Positions 1 through 7,914 of a stretch of DNA of 15,072 nucleotides are shown here, piece after piece (position 1 is the stretch's first letter; each line of letters starts with the position of its first letter). Made by a program: the position numbers and the translations under genes. Under the pieces are notes generated by a model. That model did no database searches, was not told where the DNA came from, and saw only the letters and a program-made list of their open reading frames with translations. The stretch lies in assembly GCA_002506645.1 (NCBI GenBank), contig DAXY01000051.1:33683-48754 (forward strand), in the 5' to 3' direction. Origin of the DNA: Vulcanisaeta distributa. GTDB lineage: Archaea; Thermoproteota; Thermoprotei; Thermoproteales; Thermocladiaceae.

Positions 1-2120
1 CCGCAAGCCTCAACATCGTATGGACTATCATCGGGTCCCACCTGGACTATCCTCAGCCTGGCACCAGGTACGACGCCTCCTTGGTATATGTACATGCCGA
101 ACTTCGCTTCGGCCTCCGTCCTACCGAACCACCTAATGACCACTGGCTGGTTGGCAATGACCACCTGGTTGGCGAGTTCCTCAATCTTCTTAACCTCATC
201 CCTACTCGGTAGCTTGTAATGCGTCACATCAAGCCTGCTGAAGGGCACGTTCTTCTCAGCACCGGCCTGCCAAACATGCCTACCAAGGACGCGCCTAATG
301 CTTTGAAGCAGTATGTGCGTTGCGGTGTGCATCCTCATTAGGTCAAGCCTACGTATCGCATCCACGACGCCCTCCACCTCCTCGCCCTCCATTGGTGGTT
401 CACCCTCGATGACATGCACAATGACATGGCCAACCCTCTGGACATCAACTACCCTGGACTCGCCGTGGCTATGCCTAATAATGCCGTGATCAGCGACCTG
501 CCCACCACCCTCTGGGTAGAAGGCGGTTTGGTCGAGTACCACATACCTGCCCCTGATAACCCTGAGCACCCTCGCCCTGAATTGAAACAGCCTCATGTCC
601 TCATAAAACAACTCCCTAGTCTGCGGTAGGTCCTGAACCTCCACCGGGTTAACGTCGACCTTGGGCCTCTCCTCACCAACCTGTCTCTGGTACCTAGCCG
701 CAAGCCTTGAGTAGAAGTCGTCCGGCACCGTGACGCTCACCCCAAGCCTTGATGCCACGTCCCTCACAACCTCCGGCGGTAATCCCTGGGAATCGTAGAG
801 CGTCACTAGGTCATCCACCGTGAGCTCCCTCTTCCCAGTCCTCCTCTCCCTATCCTTAACGACCCTATCGATGACGCCGGGCGCCTGCCTAAGTAATTCC
901 CTGAACTTCCTCTCCTCAAGGTCAACTAGCTCGAGGATTGTCTGCTTCTCCTCATAAACCTCTGGGTAATCATCCCTTAGGAACTCGAGCTCCATGTCCA
1001 TGACCTCGGTGAGCGGTATCTCAATACCCGCAACATACATGCTCCTAAACATCCTCCTAAGTAGAAGCCTGCCTAGGTAACCAACGCCTGAGTTGCTCGG
1101 TATGACGCCGTCGGCCATCATCCATGACAAGGTCCTACCATGATCACTGAGTATGTACAGGGCCTCCTGCGCCTTAAGTGTGTTCTTAACCTCGTTAATG
1201 TCCATCCCAACCTTACCCGCTATGTACTCATAGGCCTTCTCAATACTTGTAACCTCAGGATCTAGCTGGCCGAAGTACGTGGCCATGTGCATGAGCATCT
1301 CATCACTGGGCCTTGGGAGGCCTAACCTGCTCCTTAATTTCTCGATGAATGGGCCGAAGACCGCGTCGTAAACCGTGGGTTTGCCCGTGAGCAGCCAGTA
1401 GATTCTCTCGAGTCCGTATCCCGTATCCACAACCTTCATGGGCATCTCCACGTATTTACCATTAACGGTCCTATAATGCATGAAGACTAGCGTAGCAATC
1501 TCCAAACCACCCACGAGAACCTCGAGGCACTCACCCGCATTACCACCGCCCTCCCAAATATTTTCCTTATACGTGACCTCATCATCCCTAAGGCCAAGCT
1601 CCTTCGTGAAGAACTCATGGGCGTACTCGACGGTCTCGTCAATCCAGTAAACGTACTTATCAGGATAGTTAAATGCGTGGTGCGCCATCATTTCAAAACC
1701 TGTCAAGTGCCTACCACTGCGTCCCACCTTATCAATGTCCGTGAACCTAATGCTGGGTTGCGAAATGGCCAGTGGGTTTGCTGGCGGCGGCACAATACCC
1801 TCCGTGACCCATGGCTGGAAGTCATATATTGATGCGCCGACTAGGTAGACATCAGACCTCCAACGGGCGACCACCGGATACCTCCTGATCCTAACGTGGC
1901 CGTGCCTCTCGAAGAAGCTTAGGAACCTCTCCCTAACGTCCCTAATGGATTCAGGCCTAAACCTACCCGGTGGATTCCCTATGAATAGGTATGGCGTGCA
2001 GGGCTGATCACCACAGGTTTCCTGGTCCTTATTCAATGTCCAAAAGTAATGCTTACAATATGGGCACTGCCTCCTATAGAATCCCATCCCATTGAATAAC
2101 CTAGTCCTCAATTCCTCCAT
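1..2120 (-). CDS. alaS: Alanyl-tRNA synthetase, archaeal type (3' end outside window)
   Basis: This gene charges tRNA-Ala with alanine and edits mischarged product. The first 706 codons are present, read leftward from ATG at 2120; the C-terminal part lies beyond base 1. Visible in order are an archaeal N-terminal zinc-type cluster (C19, C22, C36, C41), the class II catalytic core with [10 protein letters not shown] and the motif-3-like GYGLER near residues 234-240, the editing-domain PEGGGQ (536-541) and the HTATH zinc motif (598-602). The sequence breaks off at EACG, the start of the CxxxH half of the editing zinc site. Archaeal AlaRS is about 900 residues, so roughly 200 are missing. An AT-rich TATA-like element lies 30-34 bases upstream of the start. 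In Sulfolobus, as I recall, alaS follows the L11-L1-L10-L12 genes, so the position here is conserved synteny. Confidence 0.97.
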   Translation of the reverse strand, partial: MEELRTRLFNGMGFYRRQCPYCKHYFWTLNKDQETCGDQPCTPYLFIGNPPGRFRPESIRDVRERFLSFFERHGHVRIRRYPVVARWRSDVYLVGASIYDFQPWVTEGIVPPPANPLAISQPSIRFTDIDKVGRSGRHLTGFEMMAHHAFNYPDKYVYWIDETVEYAHEFFTKELGLRDDEVTYKENIWEGGGNAGECLEVLVGGLEIATLVFMHYRTVNGKYVEMPMKVVDTGYGLERIYWLLTGKPTVYDAVFGPFIEKLRSRLGLPRPSDEMLMHMATYFGQLDPEVTSIEKAYEYIAGKVGMDINEVKNTLKAQEALYILSDHGRTLSWMMADGVIPSNSGVGYLGRLLLRRMFRSMYVAGIEIPLTEVMDMELEFLRDDYPEVYEEKQTILELVDLEERKFRELLRQAPGVIDRVVKDRERRTGKRELTVDDLVTLYDSQGLPPEVVRDVASRLGVSVTVPDDFYSRLAARYQRQVGEERPKVDVNPVEVQDLPQTRELFYEDMRLFQFRARVLRVIRGRYVVLDQTAFYPEGGGQVADHGIIRHSHGESRVVDVQRVGHVIVHVIEGEPPMEGEEVEGVVDAIRRLDLMRMHTATHILLQSIRRVLGRHVWQAGAEKNVPFSRLDVTHYKLPSRDEVKKIEELANQVVIANQPVVIRWFGRTEAEAKFGMYIYQGGVVPGARLRIVQVGPDDSPYDVEAC

Positions 2121-2149
2121 AACTTAACGATAGGTAAAGATGAGGTTTT

Positions 2150-2158
2150 TATTTATAT
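2150..2158 (-). promoter_or_regulatory. TATA box of alaS
   Basis: The minus strand reads ATATAAATA, centred 34 bases upstream of the alaS ATG and followed by an A-rich run. It lies in the 64-base gap after the hydrolase gene, so alaS probably has its own promoter with a very short or absent leader. Confidence 0.55.
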
Positions 2159-2184
2159 TTTATTCCTGCCACAGTTAGGATTCA

Positions 2185-3096
2185 CTATTTGCGATTTGTC
2201 TCAAGGCCGCGGAAGTACTTATACAAGCCATCAACCGCCATCCTAAATAAGTGGTAATGAGCCCTCATGTTCCTCAACCCATCATAAACCCTCTTAAGGT
2301 CTTGATCCCTTTCAACGAGCACTCTCTCGAAATCATTAACGCTCAATCCCTCCCTAACGGCCTCCTCCGCGGTTCTACCCCAAACATCTAATTGCCTAAG
2401 GTGCCTACTCAATAGGTCAGTTGCGCCAGGGACGAGTAGGTGGTGCGTATACGCTATGTACTTAGGATTCCTAGCAATCAGCTTCTTAACACTATCAACG
2501 TACATGTCGAACCTGAGGGGTTCCATGGTTGTCGGTATTATGTAGTCGAGGTCCCTAACGTAGATGCCCGCGGCATCGCCAACTATGAGTATGTCCCAGG
2601 GCTCGACAATGAAGGATTGGTGATGGCTCGCGTGGCCAGGCGTGTGTATAACCTCGACAGTGACGTCACCGATGGTTACCCTATCACCATCCCTAGTCTC
2701 CCTGGCGTTCCTACTGGGTATCTCGAGTGGTCTACCGTATAACTCACCTAACCAACCCATGGCCTCCCTAGCCGGTACCCAAATAATGTCTGGATTGGGC
2801 AGTACCTTTAAACCCCTTGGGTGAACGTAGACTTCGGCATTTGGGTTAAGTCCCATTAACGCCCCAGCGCCGCCATAATGATCAATATGTACATGCGTAA
2901 TAAATACATGGGTAACATTGCCCGGTAATCCCCTTAACACATTCCTTAGGTCGTTACTGGATACGGCAGGCCCTCCCTCAAACACTATTATGCCCCTCCC
3001 CGTATTTACTGCGTATACCGAGACCAGGTTACTGAACCCACCGGGTTCTAGGTCTATTTGGTACACATTATTCATTACCTCGGTTACCCGCACCAT
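2185..3096 (-). CDS. Metallo-beta-lactamase-fold hydrolase (glyoxalase II-like)
   Basis: This is a 303-residue soluble protein of the metallo-beta-lactamase superfamily; its substrate cannot be told from sequence. The binuclear metal site is complete: HxHxDH as H68, H70, D72 and H73, then the HTPGH block with H151, then D174 in GDAAG, and a distal histidine in YTHH (218-219). The helical C-terminal region after residue 220 resembles the extension of glyoxalase II-like and sulfur dioxygenase-like members, which act on thioesters or other small molecules. It lacks the beta-CASP block of RNA-processing members. The gene sits between rpl10 and alaS in the translation cluster but has its own TATA box, so proximity does not by itself imply a translation role. 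Family assignment is firm; function is open. Confidence 0.9.
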   Translation of the reverse strand: MVRVTEVMNNVYQIDLEPGGFSNLVSVYAVNTGRGIIVFEGGPAVSSNDLRNVLRGLPGNVTHVFITHVHIDHYGGAGALMGLNPNAEVYVHPRGLKVLPNPDIIWVPAREAMGWLGELYGRPLEIPSRNARETRDGDRVTIGDVTVEVIHTPGHASHHQSFIVEPWDILIVGDAAGIYVRDLDYIIPTTMEPLRFDMYVDSVKKLIARNPKYIAYTHHLLVPGATDLLSRHLRQLDVWGRTAEEAVREGLSVNDFERVLVERDQDLKRVYDGLRNMRAHYHLFRMAVDGLYKYFRGLETNRK

Positions 3097-3119
3097 GATT
3101 AATCAATGAATGAGCTAAT

Positions 3120-3128
3120 TAATAAATT
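3120..3128 (-). promoter_or_regulatory. TATA box of the MBL-fold gene
   Basis: The minus strand reads AATTTATTA, centred 28 bases upstream of the ATG at 3096. This fits a leaderless transcript separate from rpl10. Confidence 0.6.
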
Positions 3129-3164
3129 ATATGGCAATATAAATATTGATTGCGCTGCGTTCTA

Positions 3165-4223
3165 TTACCCGAATAGGCTGGAGAACCCAGCCGCGATTTC
3201 CTCCTCACTCGGTCCCTCCTTCTTCTCCTCCTTACCCGCCTCTTCCTTCTTCTCCTCGGCCTTCCCCTCCGCCTTAACCTCCTCAGTCTTAACCTGCTGA
3301 GGCTGCTGAGCAACCTGAAGCCCTAGTTCGGGAGCCTTTGGCGCTATTACCGCCGCAAGCGCGTTCGCCTCAGCCACGGCCCTGGACAGTATATACTGGG
3401 CGGTCTCCGGCGTCATGTACTTAGCATTAACGGCCAGGTTAATCGCCTCCATGTGGGCTTTAGCAATCGATACCCTGAGCACCTCCGGCGTTGGGTATGC
3501 CGTATTGACTGCTAAATTGAATGCTGACCTAACGGCATCCTCAATCATTGCCCTATACGCGCCTATGTCCAGCCTTAGATTGTCCACGGATATTACGTAC
3601 TTACCCTCCAGTATTGCGGCCTTTATCTTCAGGGTCTCGAATATGGGCTTTATATTCAATTTCTTCAGGATCTCGGCGGCATCCTCATTAACCTTATCAC
3701 CTTTCTTAACAATCACCGTATCCTTAACGATCCAGATCTTACCGTCCTGAACCTTAATTGGTATTTTTAACTTACCGAACTTACTCATTATTGGGCCCGG
3801 GCTCATGTTGGTATTGCCCGCAGGCGCCACTAGGTCGAATGGTGCTACATCACCTGGCATTGCCTCCCTCCTAACCCCAGTACTCCAAATCCACTTAGCC
3901 AATTCAAATGGGTTTTCGTTAGAGAATATGATCAGGTTCTCCCCAGTGAATAGTTTCTCAATGTCCTCACTAACGCTGCCCATTAATTGCCTAAGCGCTA
4001 TTAGTACGAGCGTGTTCTTCGCCTTAACAACCCTGGCATCCCTTCTCCTCAACCAGAACCTATATTCCTGGAGGACCCTGTTTGATGTGCCGTGAATGTC
4101 TATGACGAGTACAGTACCGTACTTACTAAACAACTCCTTCAACTCATTAACAACTCTAACCTTCTTCTCTGGGTAGGGCTTCGTCCTAACGTATGTGCGC
4201 TTAAACACCGGCTGTGAGGCCAT
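3165..4223 (-). CDS. rpl10: Large-subunit ribosomal protein L10 (uL10, acidic stalk protein P0)
   Basis: P0/L10 anchors the ribosomal stalk to 23S rRNA beside L11 and carries L12 dimers that recruit translation factors. The N-terminal rRNA-binding domain, a central block (VRREAMPGDVAPFDLVAPAG, then PGPIMSKFGKLKIPIKVQDG), the alanine-rich L12-binding helices, and an acidic charged hinge ending in SEEEIAAGFSSLFG are all present. The frame stays open upstream to an ATG at 4271 (368 residues). I chose the ATG at 4223 (352 residues) because the protein then begins MASQPVFKRTYVRTKPYP, close to the start I recall for Pyrobaculum L10, and because the extra 16 codons contain an AT-rich TATA-like stretch at 4251-4260. 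It follows rpl1 closely and may also be read from the rpl1 promoter. The identity is certain; the start is less so. Confidence 0.95.
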   Translation of the reverse strand: MASQPVFKRTYVRTKPYPEKKVRVVNELKELFSKYGTVLVIDIHGTSNRVLQEYRFWLRRRDARVVKAKNTLVLIALRQLMGSVSEDIEKLFTGENLIIFSNENPFELAKWIWSTGVRREAMPGDVAPFDLVAPAGNTNMSPGPIMSKFGKLKIPIKVQDGKIWIVKDTVIVKKGDKVNEDAAEILKKLNIKPIFETLKIKAAILEGKYVISVDNLRLDIGAYRAMIEDAVRSAFNLAVNTAYPTPEVLRVSIAKAHMEAINLAVNAKYMTPETAQYILSRAVAEANALAAVIAPKAPELGLQVAQQPQQVKTEEVKAEGKAEEKKEEAGKEEKKEGPSEEEIAAGFSSLFG

Positions 4224-4250
4224 ACTTAGCAAGGAACGCCTAGGGAATGA

Positions 4251-4260
4251 CTTAATTAAT
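4251..4260 (-). promoter_or_regulatory. Possible TATA box of rpl10
   Basis: The minus strand reads ATTAATTAAG, preceded by GAAAA as a possible BRE, centred about 32 bases upstream of the ATG at 4223. If the longer reading from 4271 is correct, this would instead be coding sequence. Confidence 0.4.
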
Positions 4261-4325
4261 TTTTCTTCCAATGAAGGGCGCGGGAGGCTCAGGTTAATGT
4301 ATGGGGCCCTGGATTGTATTAATGC

Positions 4326-4985
4326 CTACTTTACCGTAAGTGGTGAGAATGTGACCGGCGGACCCATTGTTAACTTAATGCTCACGTCACCCAACTGCTC
4401 AGGTCTAACCCTCTTGAGCACCTCATCGAGTATGGCGGATACATTCTCAGCAACATGCCTTGGGTCCATGTCCTCGGTGCCGACCTTGCACATGACCTGC
4501 GGCTGGTCCTTAACCCTAACCCTAACGCTCCTCTTCAACCTATCAATCACGGCCTTAACATCGGCATTGGGCTGAATTACCTCAGGCATCTTATTCCTGG
4601 GACCGAGTATTTGGCCCATGACCCTGCCAATGAGGACCATGAGGTCCGGGGTTGCCACGAAGTAATCATATGAATTGGCGAGCTTCCTAATCTCCTTCTT
4701 ATTGCCGGCGAGCTTCTCAATATCCTCCCTAGTGAGTACCGCATCGGCCTTGGCATCCCTCGCCGCAAGCACCATGGCTCCCGTGGCCATAACGCATACC
4801 TTAGGCTCCTTACCCTGCAGTGGATGTGGTAGGGCTACGGTTATGTTAAACCTATTATTTTGGTTCTTAATGTCGAAGTCCTTAAACCTAATTATCAACT
4901 CATAGGTCTGCTTAAACCTCCTCTTCCTCGCCCTCTCCTTCGCCTCCATAACCGCCTTAACTATTGCGTCGAGGTTTAGGCTCAT
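4326..4985 (-). CDS. rpl1: Large-subunit ribosomal protein L1 (uL1)
   Basis: L1 forms the mobile L1 stalk that contacts E-site tRNA, and in many archaea and bacteria it also represses its own mRNA. The 219-residue product has the normal archaeal length. Diagnostic blocks are the N-terminal KRRFKQTYEL region, the domain-II sequence from the VCVMATG block to FVATPDLMVLIGRVMGQILG, the signature GPRNKMPEVIQPN, and the C-terminal TMGPPVTF. The ATG at 4985 has a TATA box 29 bases upstream. It lies between rpl11 and rpl10 in the usual archaeal order. I could not identify an L1-binding site by eye. Confidence 0.97.
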   Translation of the reverse strand: MSLNLDAIVKAVMEAKERARKRRFKQTYELIIRFKDFDIKNQNNRFNITVALPHPLQGKEPKVCVMATGAMVLAARDAKADAVLTREDIEKLAGNKKEIRKLANSYDYFVATPDLMVLIGRVMGQILGPRNKMPEVIQPNADVKAVIDRLKRSVRVRVKDQPQVMCKVGTEDMDPRHVAENVSAILDEVLKRVRPEQLGDVSIKLTMGPPVTFSPLTVK

Positions 4986-5010
4986 AACCGCGTACTACGG
5001 GGGGAGGCCC

Positions 5011-5018
5011 TTATTAAA
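5011..5018 (-). promoter_or_regulatory. TATA box of rpl1 (rpl1-rpl10 unit)
   Basis: The minus strand reads TTTAATAA, preceded by an A-rich BRE-like GAAAAATGC, centred 29 bases upstream of the rpl1 ATG. It lies in the 79-base gap after rpl11, so rpl1 probably starts a leaderless transcript distinct from rpl11. Confidence 0.65.
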
Positions 5019-5064
5019 GCATTTTTCCTCATTTAAGCGGCGCCTCGGGGACGTTAACCACGCC

Positions 5065-5583
5065 TCACAACCTACCCTCCTGCCTCAATAACTCCTCATA
5101 CTTAGATATTACGTTGTCGTAAGCGCCTGAGTCCACCTCCTTAAGCACCTGCTTTGGGTCCTTACCACCGATCGTTACGCCAATGCTCCTGCACGTACTA
5201 ATCACCTGCTTAAGGGCGTTCCTGAAGTTCCTACTCCTCAACTCCTCCCACTTCATATAGGCTATCTCGGCAAGCTTCTCAATACTTATGTCGCCAATTA
5301 ATTCCTTAACGGCCTGGTGGCTACCTGCGTCCTTACCAATGGCCTTTATTATCAGGTCAGCAATTGGCGGTAGCTCGGGCTTTACTTCAAAGCTCTTCAT
5401 ATCCTCATCGATCTCGATCTCCACGAACACGTTATTAACGCCATAATTAGCCAATAACTTGGTCTTCCTATTAATCTCCTCCGTAACCTTACCCACGTCA
5501 ATACCGTATTGGCTTAATTGCTGAATGGCTGGTCCACCTGCCTTGCCGGGCGCCACCGCGATCTTGACTACCCTCTTCGCCAT
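5065..5583 (-). CDS. rpl11: Large-subunit ribosomal protein L11 (uL11), divergent N-terminal loop
   Basis: L11 forms the base of the GTPase-associated stalk together with L10. The 172-residue protein shows the family layout: the N-terminal domain (VGKVTEEINRKTK, then FVEIEIDEDMKSFEVK) and the C-terminal rRNA-binding domain ending in the clear signature STCRSIGVTIGGKDPKQVLKEVDSGAYD. Unusually, the near-invariant proline-rich loop of the N-terminal domain (PGPPLGPALGPLG in typical members) is replaced by GGPAIQQLSQYG at about residues 16-27, with only one of its prolines left. No frameshift is evident, since flanking residues align in frame. A TATA box lies 28 bases upstream of the ATG. Identity rests on the C-terminal signature and on synteny. 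Confidence 0.95.
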   Translation of the reverse strand: MAKRVVKIAVAPGKAGGPAIQQLSQYGIDVGKVTEEINRKTKLLANYGVNNVFVEIEIDEDMKSFEVKPELPPIADLIIKAIGKDAGSHQAVKELIGDISIEKLAEIAYMKWEELRSRNFRNALKQVISTCRSIGVTIGGKDPKQVLKEVDSGAYDNVISKYEELLRQEGRL

Positions 5584-5606
5584 ATCGTGGGCTTTGCCTA
5601 ATGTGG

Positions 5607-5615
5607 GTATTTAAC
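5607..5615 (-). promoter_or_regulatory. TATA box of rpl11
   Basis: The minus strand reads GTTAAATAC after an AAAAAC stretch that may be a BRE, centred 28 bases upstream of the rpl11 ATG. Leaderless transcription is implied. Confidence 0.7.
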
Positions 5616-5625
5616 GTTTTTGCCT

Positions 5626-6096
5626 TTATTGTTTGCCCTCAATCTTCCTAACGCCCTTCACATTAACGATGATGGGCATCGTACTTGAGGAGTCGAGAAG
5701 CTCCAGGTAAACCTGCCCCCTCTCCCTATCGATATCCACCACCTTACCTCTATAGCCCTTGAACGGTTCGACTATTATCTCAACCACATCACCTACATTG
5801 ATCTCCACGGGCTTCGCGAGGCTGTTCACAATATCATCAACGCTCATGACCCCCCTCACCATACCCCTATAGTGCTTAATCCCCGTGGCCAGGTCCTGGA
5901 TCTCATAGGGCATTGAACCCTCGACAAACACGAAACCCTTTAACGTGGGTAGCACGACTATTGCGGTTATCCTAACCTTATCAAGGCCCCTATGCTCAGC
6001 CCTGGACTTAAGCATGAAGGCAACGTTATACTCCTGATTCCCCACGGCCCTAAGGGCATAGACCCTACAACTCAATGCCTGCTCAGCACTACCCAT
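5626..6096 (-). CDS. spt5: Transcription elongation factor Spt5 (NusG family)
   Basis: Spt5 binds the RNA polymerase clamp to promote processive elongation and links transcription to translation. The protein has an NGN domain (YALRAVGNQEYNVAFMLKSR, then VLPTLKGFVFVEG) followed by a KOW domain (VGDVVEIIVEPFKGYRGKVVDID). The frame also has a GTG two codons upstream at 6102. I prefer the ATG at 6096 (156 residues) because the TATA box centre is 27 bases from it but only 21 from the GTG. The gene follows secE, the archaeal counterpart of the bacterial secE-nusG-rplK order. The stop codon is 42 bases before the rpl11 ATG. Confidence 0.96.
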   Translation of the reverse strand: MGSAEQALSCRVYALRAVGNQEYNVAFMLKSRAEHRGLDKVRITAIVVLPTLKGFVFVEGSMPYEIQDLATGIKHYRGMVRGVMSVDDIVNSLAKPVEINVGDVVEIIVEPFKGYRGKVVDIDRERGQVYLELLDSSSTMPIIVNVKGVRKIEGKQ

Positions 6097-6118
6097 CGCC
6101 ACTCCCTAACTCAATGAA

Positions 6119-6127
6119 TTAATAAAG
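6119..6127 (-). promoter_or_regulatory. TATA box of spt5
   Basis: The minus strand reads CTTTATTAA, centred 27 bases from the ATG at 6096. The spacing decides the start in favour of that ATG over the GTG at 6102. Confidence 0.6.
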
Positions 6128-6155
6128 CTTGCCCAACCAAATGGGCTAGGGGGTC

Positions 6156-6461
6156 CTACCTACGCCCAAGCCCCCTGGTACCCAGTATGACCAGTATGAG
6201 CATGATGGCCAGTATTATGACGATTGTAAGCACGACAACCAGGTTTAGCGGGTATGGTAGGCTAAAGTTGGCACTACTCGTTATGTATTGTTGGGCAACG
6301 CTAAATAGGAATGAGTACACGCCCAATATGGCGACTATTAGCGTGCCCAGCTTTAGTATAATCATGTAATTATTCCTGCTAGGCTTCCTGGCTACCTTAA
6401 ATATCCAGGCTAGCGTGCCCAACCAATTCATTATCCTCTTACCCAAACCCTCACTACTCAT
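6156..6461 (-). CDS. secE: Preprotein translocase subunit SecE/Sec61-gamma, with extra C-terminal membrane segment
   Basis: SecE clamps the SecY pore of the translocon. The N-terminal amphipathic part and the signature FKVARKPSRNNY (residues 21-32) are typical, followed by the expected membrane helix at about 36-57. Archaeal SecE is usually about 60 residues with this single helix; here the product is 101 residues and has a second strongly hydrophobic segment at about 73-94 (VVVLTIVIILAIMLILVIL) with a basic tail. The intervening loop (about 58-72) would place the two helices antiparallel. The position between ftsY and spt5 supports the call. A TATA box lies 30 bases upstream of the ATG. Confidence 0.9.
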   Translation of the reverse strand: MSSEGLGKRIMNWLGTLAWIFKVARKPSRNNYMIILKLGTLIVAILGVYSFLFSVAQQYITSSANFSLPYPLNLVVVLTIVIILAIMLILVILGTRGLGRR

Positions 6462-6486
6462 TGCAATGCCTTATGGCTTATCAGTG

Positions 6487-6495
6487 ATTATAAAA
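6487..6495 (-). promoter_or_regulatory. TATA box of secE
   Basis: The minus strand reads TTTTATAAT, preceded by GAAAA, centred 30 bases upstream of the secE ATG in the short gap after ftsY. Confidence 0.65.
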
Positions 6496-6509
6496 TTTTC
6501 TAACCATCA

Positions 6510-7427
6510 TCAAAGTATTAATTGCCTAAAGAACTCCGCCTTATTGAATGGTCTCAAGTCATCATATCCCTGCCCAATACCGAGGAGGTAAATGGGCCTC
6601 TTCAACTCGTATAGGAAGGTCAGTATGGCACCGCCCTTCGGGTACGCATCCACCTTCGTGACTATCAACCCATCAATCCTCACATACTTACTATAGTACT
6701 TGGCTATATCCAGAGCCTCATTACCGAGTAGTGCATCGGCTATGAATATAGAGAAGTCGGGCCTACTGACCCTCTGAATCTTACTTAATTCACTCATTAA
6801 ATTAGCGTCGGTGTGCATCCTACCGGCCGTGTCGATCATTACGTAGTCAACCCCCCTAACCCTCGCGTGGTTAATGGCGTCGTAAGCGACGGCGGCCGGG
6901 TCCGAGCCATAGCCATGCTTAATAACCCTAACGCCAAGCTTGGCAGCGTGGCCCTCCAACTGCTCAATGGCTCCAGCCCTATACGTATCTGCGGCAGCCC
7001 AAACAGCCGTGTACCCCCTCTTCATTAATTGATGCGTTATCTTCGCGATTGTCGTGGTCTTGCCATAACCATTAGGGCCCAGGAACAGGAGGACCACAGG
7101 CCTCCTCGTCTGCAAGGCCTTGGTTACCTCACTCATGAAGTCCACATCAGGCACGTCACTAAATAACCTATTCATTACCTCGAGAATGCCTTCCCTGATT
7201 ATTGACTCCTTATCGCCGAACCTGGGCACCTTAAGGCCCCTTAGGTAATTAACCATGGCGTCGCAGATGGCGTCAGCCACATCAACGGCCACGTCAGACT
7301 CGACCAATTGCATGAATAATTCATCACGAATCTCGACCAGTTTTTTCTCACTTAGTTCGGTCGTCGTTATGGAACTTGCTATGGCATTAGTCAATGACCT
7401 AAAGGCGCTTCTCAATTTATCAAACAT
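6510..7427 (-). CDS. ftsY: Signal recognition particle receptor FtsY
   Basis: FtsY is the SRP receptor GTPase that docks ribosome-SRP complexes at the translocon. The 305-residue protein has the helical N domain (about 1-100) and the G domain: P-loop GPNGYGKTTT (117-126), the DTYRAGA block (147-153), DTAGR (199-203), TKVDAYPKGG (257-266) and the closing GIGQGYDDLRPF (283-294). It lacks the long acidic A domain of bacterial FtsY, as is usual in archaea. Compared with SRP54 it has no M domain, which rules out Ffh. Its ATG is 11 bases after the pfdA stop, with AAGGTG as a ribosome binding site, so it is co-transcribed with pfdA and rpl18a. Confidence 0.97.
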   Translation of the reverse strand: MFDKLRSAFRSLTNAIASSITTTELSEKKLVEIRDELFMQLVESDVAVDVADAICDAMVNYLRGLKVPRFGDKESIIREGILEVMNRLFSDVPDVDFMSEVTKALQTRRPVVLLFLGPNGYGKTTTIAKITHQLMKRGYTAVWAAADTYRAGAIEQLEGHAAKLGVRVIKHGYGSDPAAVAYDAINHARVRGVDYVMIDTAGRMHTDANLMSELSKIQRVSRPDFSIFIADALLGNEALDIAKYYSKYVRIDGLIVTKVDAYPKGGAILTFLYELKRPIYLLGIGQGYDDLRPFNKAEFFRQLIL

Positions 7428-7438
7428 TAAAACGCACC

Positions 7439-7903
7439 TTACCGCCCGGCCTGTTGCTGCTGTTGCTGCCTAATGGCGGCGCTTATGTATAGGAGGAAGT
7501 TGTCAATATCATTAATCCTCTTGGCTATGTCTGCAGATTGTGAGTCAAGCTTCGACCTTAAGTCCTCGAACTCCTTAATCCTACTATCAATGTAATTTAT
7601 TGCGTATGAAACATCCATCTCAACCACGAAATTAGCGCCGACGCTCACGAGGACCTTTTCGCCTTGGGTGGGCGATGCCTTTATGAAGACGCCCCCACCA
7701 ACCCCCGCGTACGTGTCCTGTACGATGCCCTTACTCAACAGCGTTAGCATGTCCTTGGCACTCCTCAACTCATTTATTGACTGCGTCACCAACGTGAGGT
7801 TCTGCCTAACGGCATCAAGCAATACCGCTAGGGAATTCCTCTCCTCAATCAATCTCTCGATGTCCTCCCTCGTTATTACAATCCTCTGCGGCTGCTGGGA
7901 CAT
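7439..7903 (-). CDS. pfdA: Prefoldin subunit alpha (GimC alpha)
   Basis: Prefoldin alpha forms the core of the alpha2-beta4 jellyfish-shaped chaperone that hands unfolded proteins to the thermosome. The 154-residue product has two long coiled-coil helices (about 13-50 and 103-145) flanking the beta-hairpin body with the family hallmark VLVSVGANFVVEMDVSYA. The C terminus ends in a run of six glutamines. The gene starts 7 bases after the rpl18a stop, and a GGTGAGG ribosome binding site overlaps that stop codon, so it is translated from a leadered polycistronic mRNA. The order rpl18a-pfdA-ftsY is widespread in archaea. Confidence 0.95.
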   Translation of the reverse strand: MSQQPQRIVITREDIERLIEERNSLAVLLDAVRQNLTLVTQSINELRSAKDMLTLLSKGIVQDTYAGVGGGVFIKASPTQGEKVLVSVGANFVVEMDVSYAINYIDSRIKEFEDLRSKLDSQSADIAKRINDIDNFLLYISAAIRQQQQQQAGR

Positions 7904-7907
7904 TGAC

Positions 7908-7914
7908 GCCTCAC
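7908..7914 (-). promoter_or_regulatory. Ribosome binding site of pfdA
   Basis: The minus strand reads GGTGAGG, overlapping the rpl18a stop codon and 4 bases from the pfdA ATG. It supports polycistronic translation, unlike the leaderless genes around it. Confidence 0.55.

Noticed and set aside
414..629. Plus-strand open frame across alaS
   Set aside because: It lies wholly inside the strongly conserved AlaRS coding sequence on the other strand and shows no family features.
2440..2742. 100-residue plus-strand frame within the MBL gene
   Set aside because: It is antisense to the metal-binding core of the hydrolase; the coding strand shows an unbroken family signature.
3119..3313. Arginine-rich minus-strand reading frame overlapping the end of rpl10
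   Set aside because: It is the shifted frame of the Lys/Glu-rich L10 tail, whose purine-rich codons give runs of Arg in another frame.
4195..4575. 126-residue plus-strand frame spanning rpl10 and rpl1
   Set aside because: It is antisense to two clear ribosomal protein genes and has no recognisable domain or ribosome binding site.
7442..7470. Six-glutamine tract at the prefoldin alpha C terminus as a possible repeat expansion
   Set aside because: The codons are mixed CAG and CAA and the tract is short; flexible polar tails are ordinary in prefoldins.
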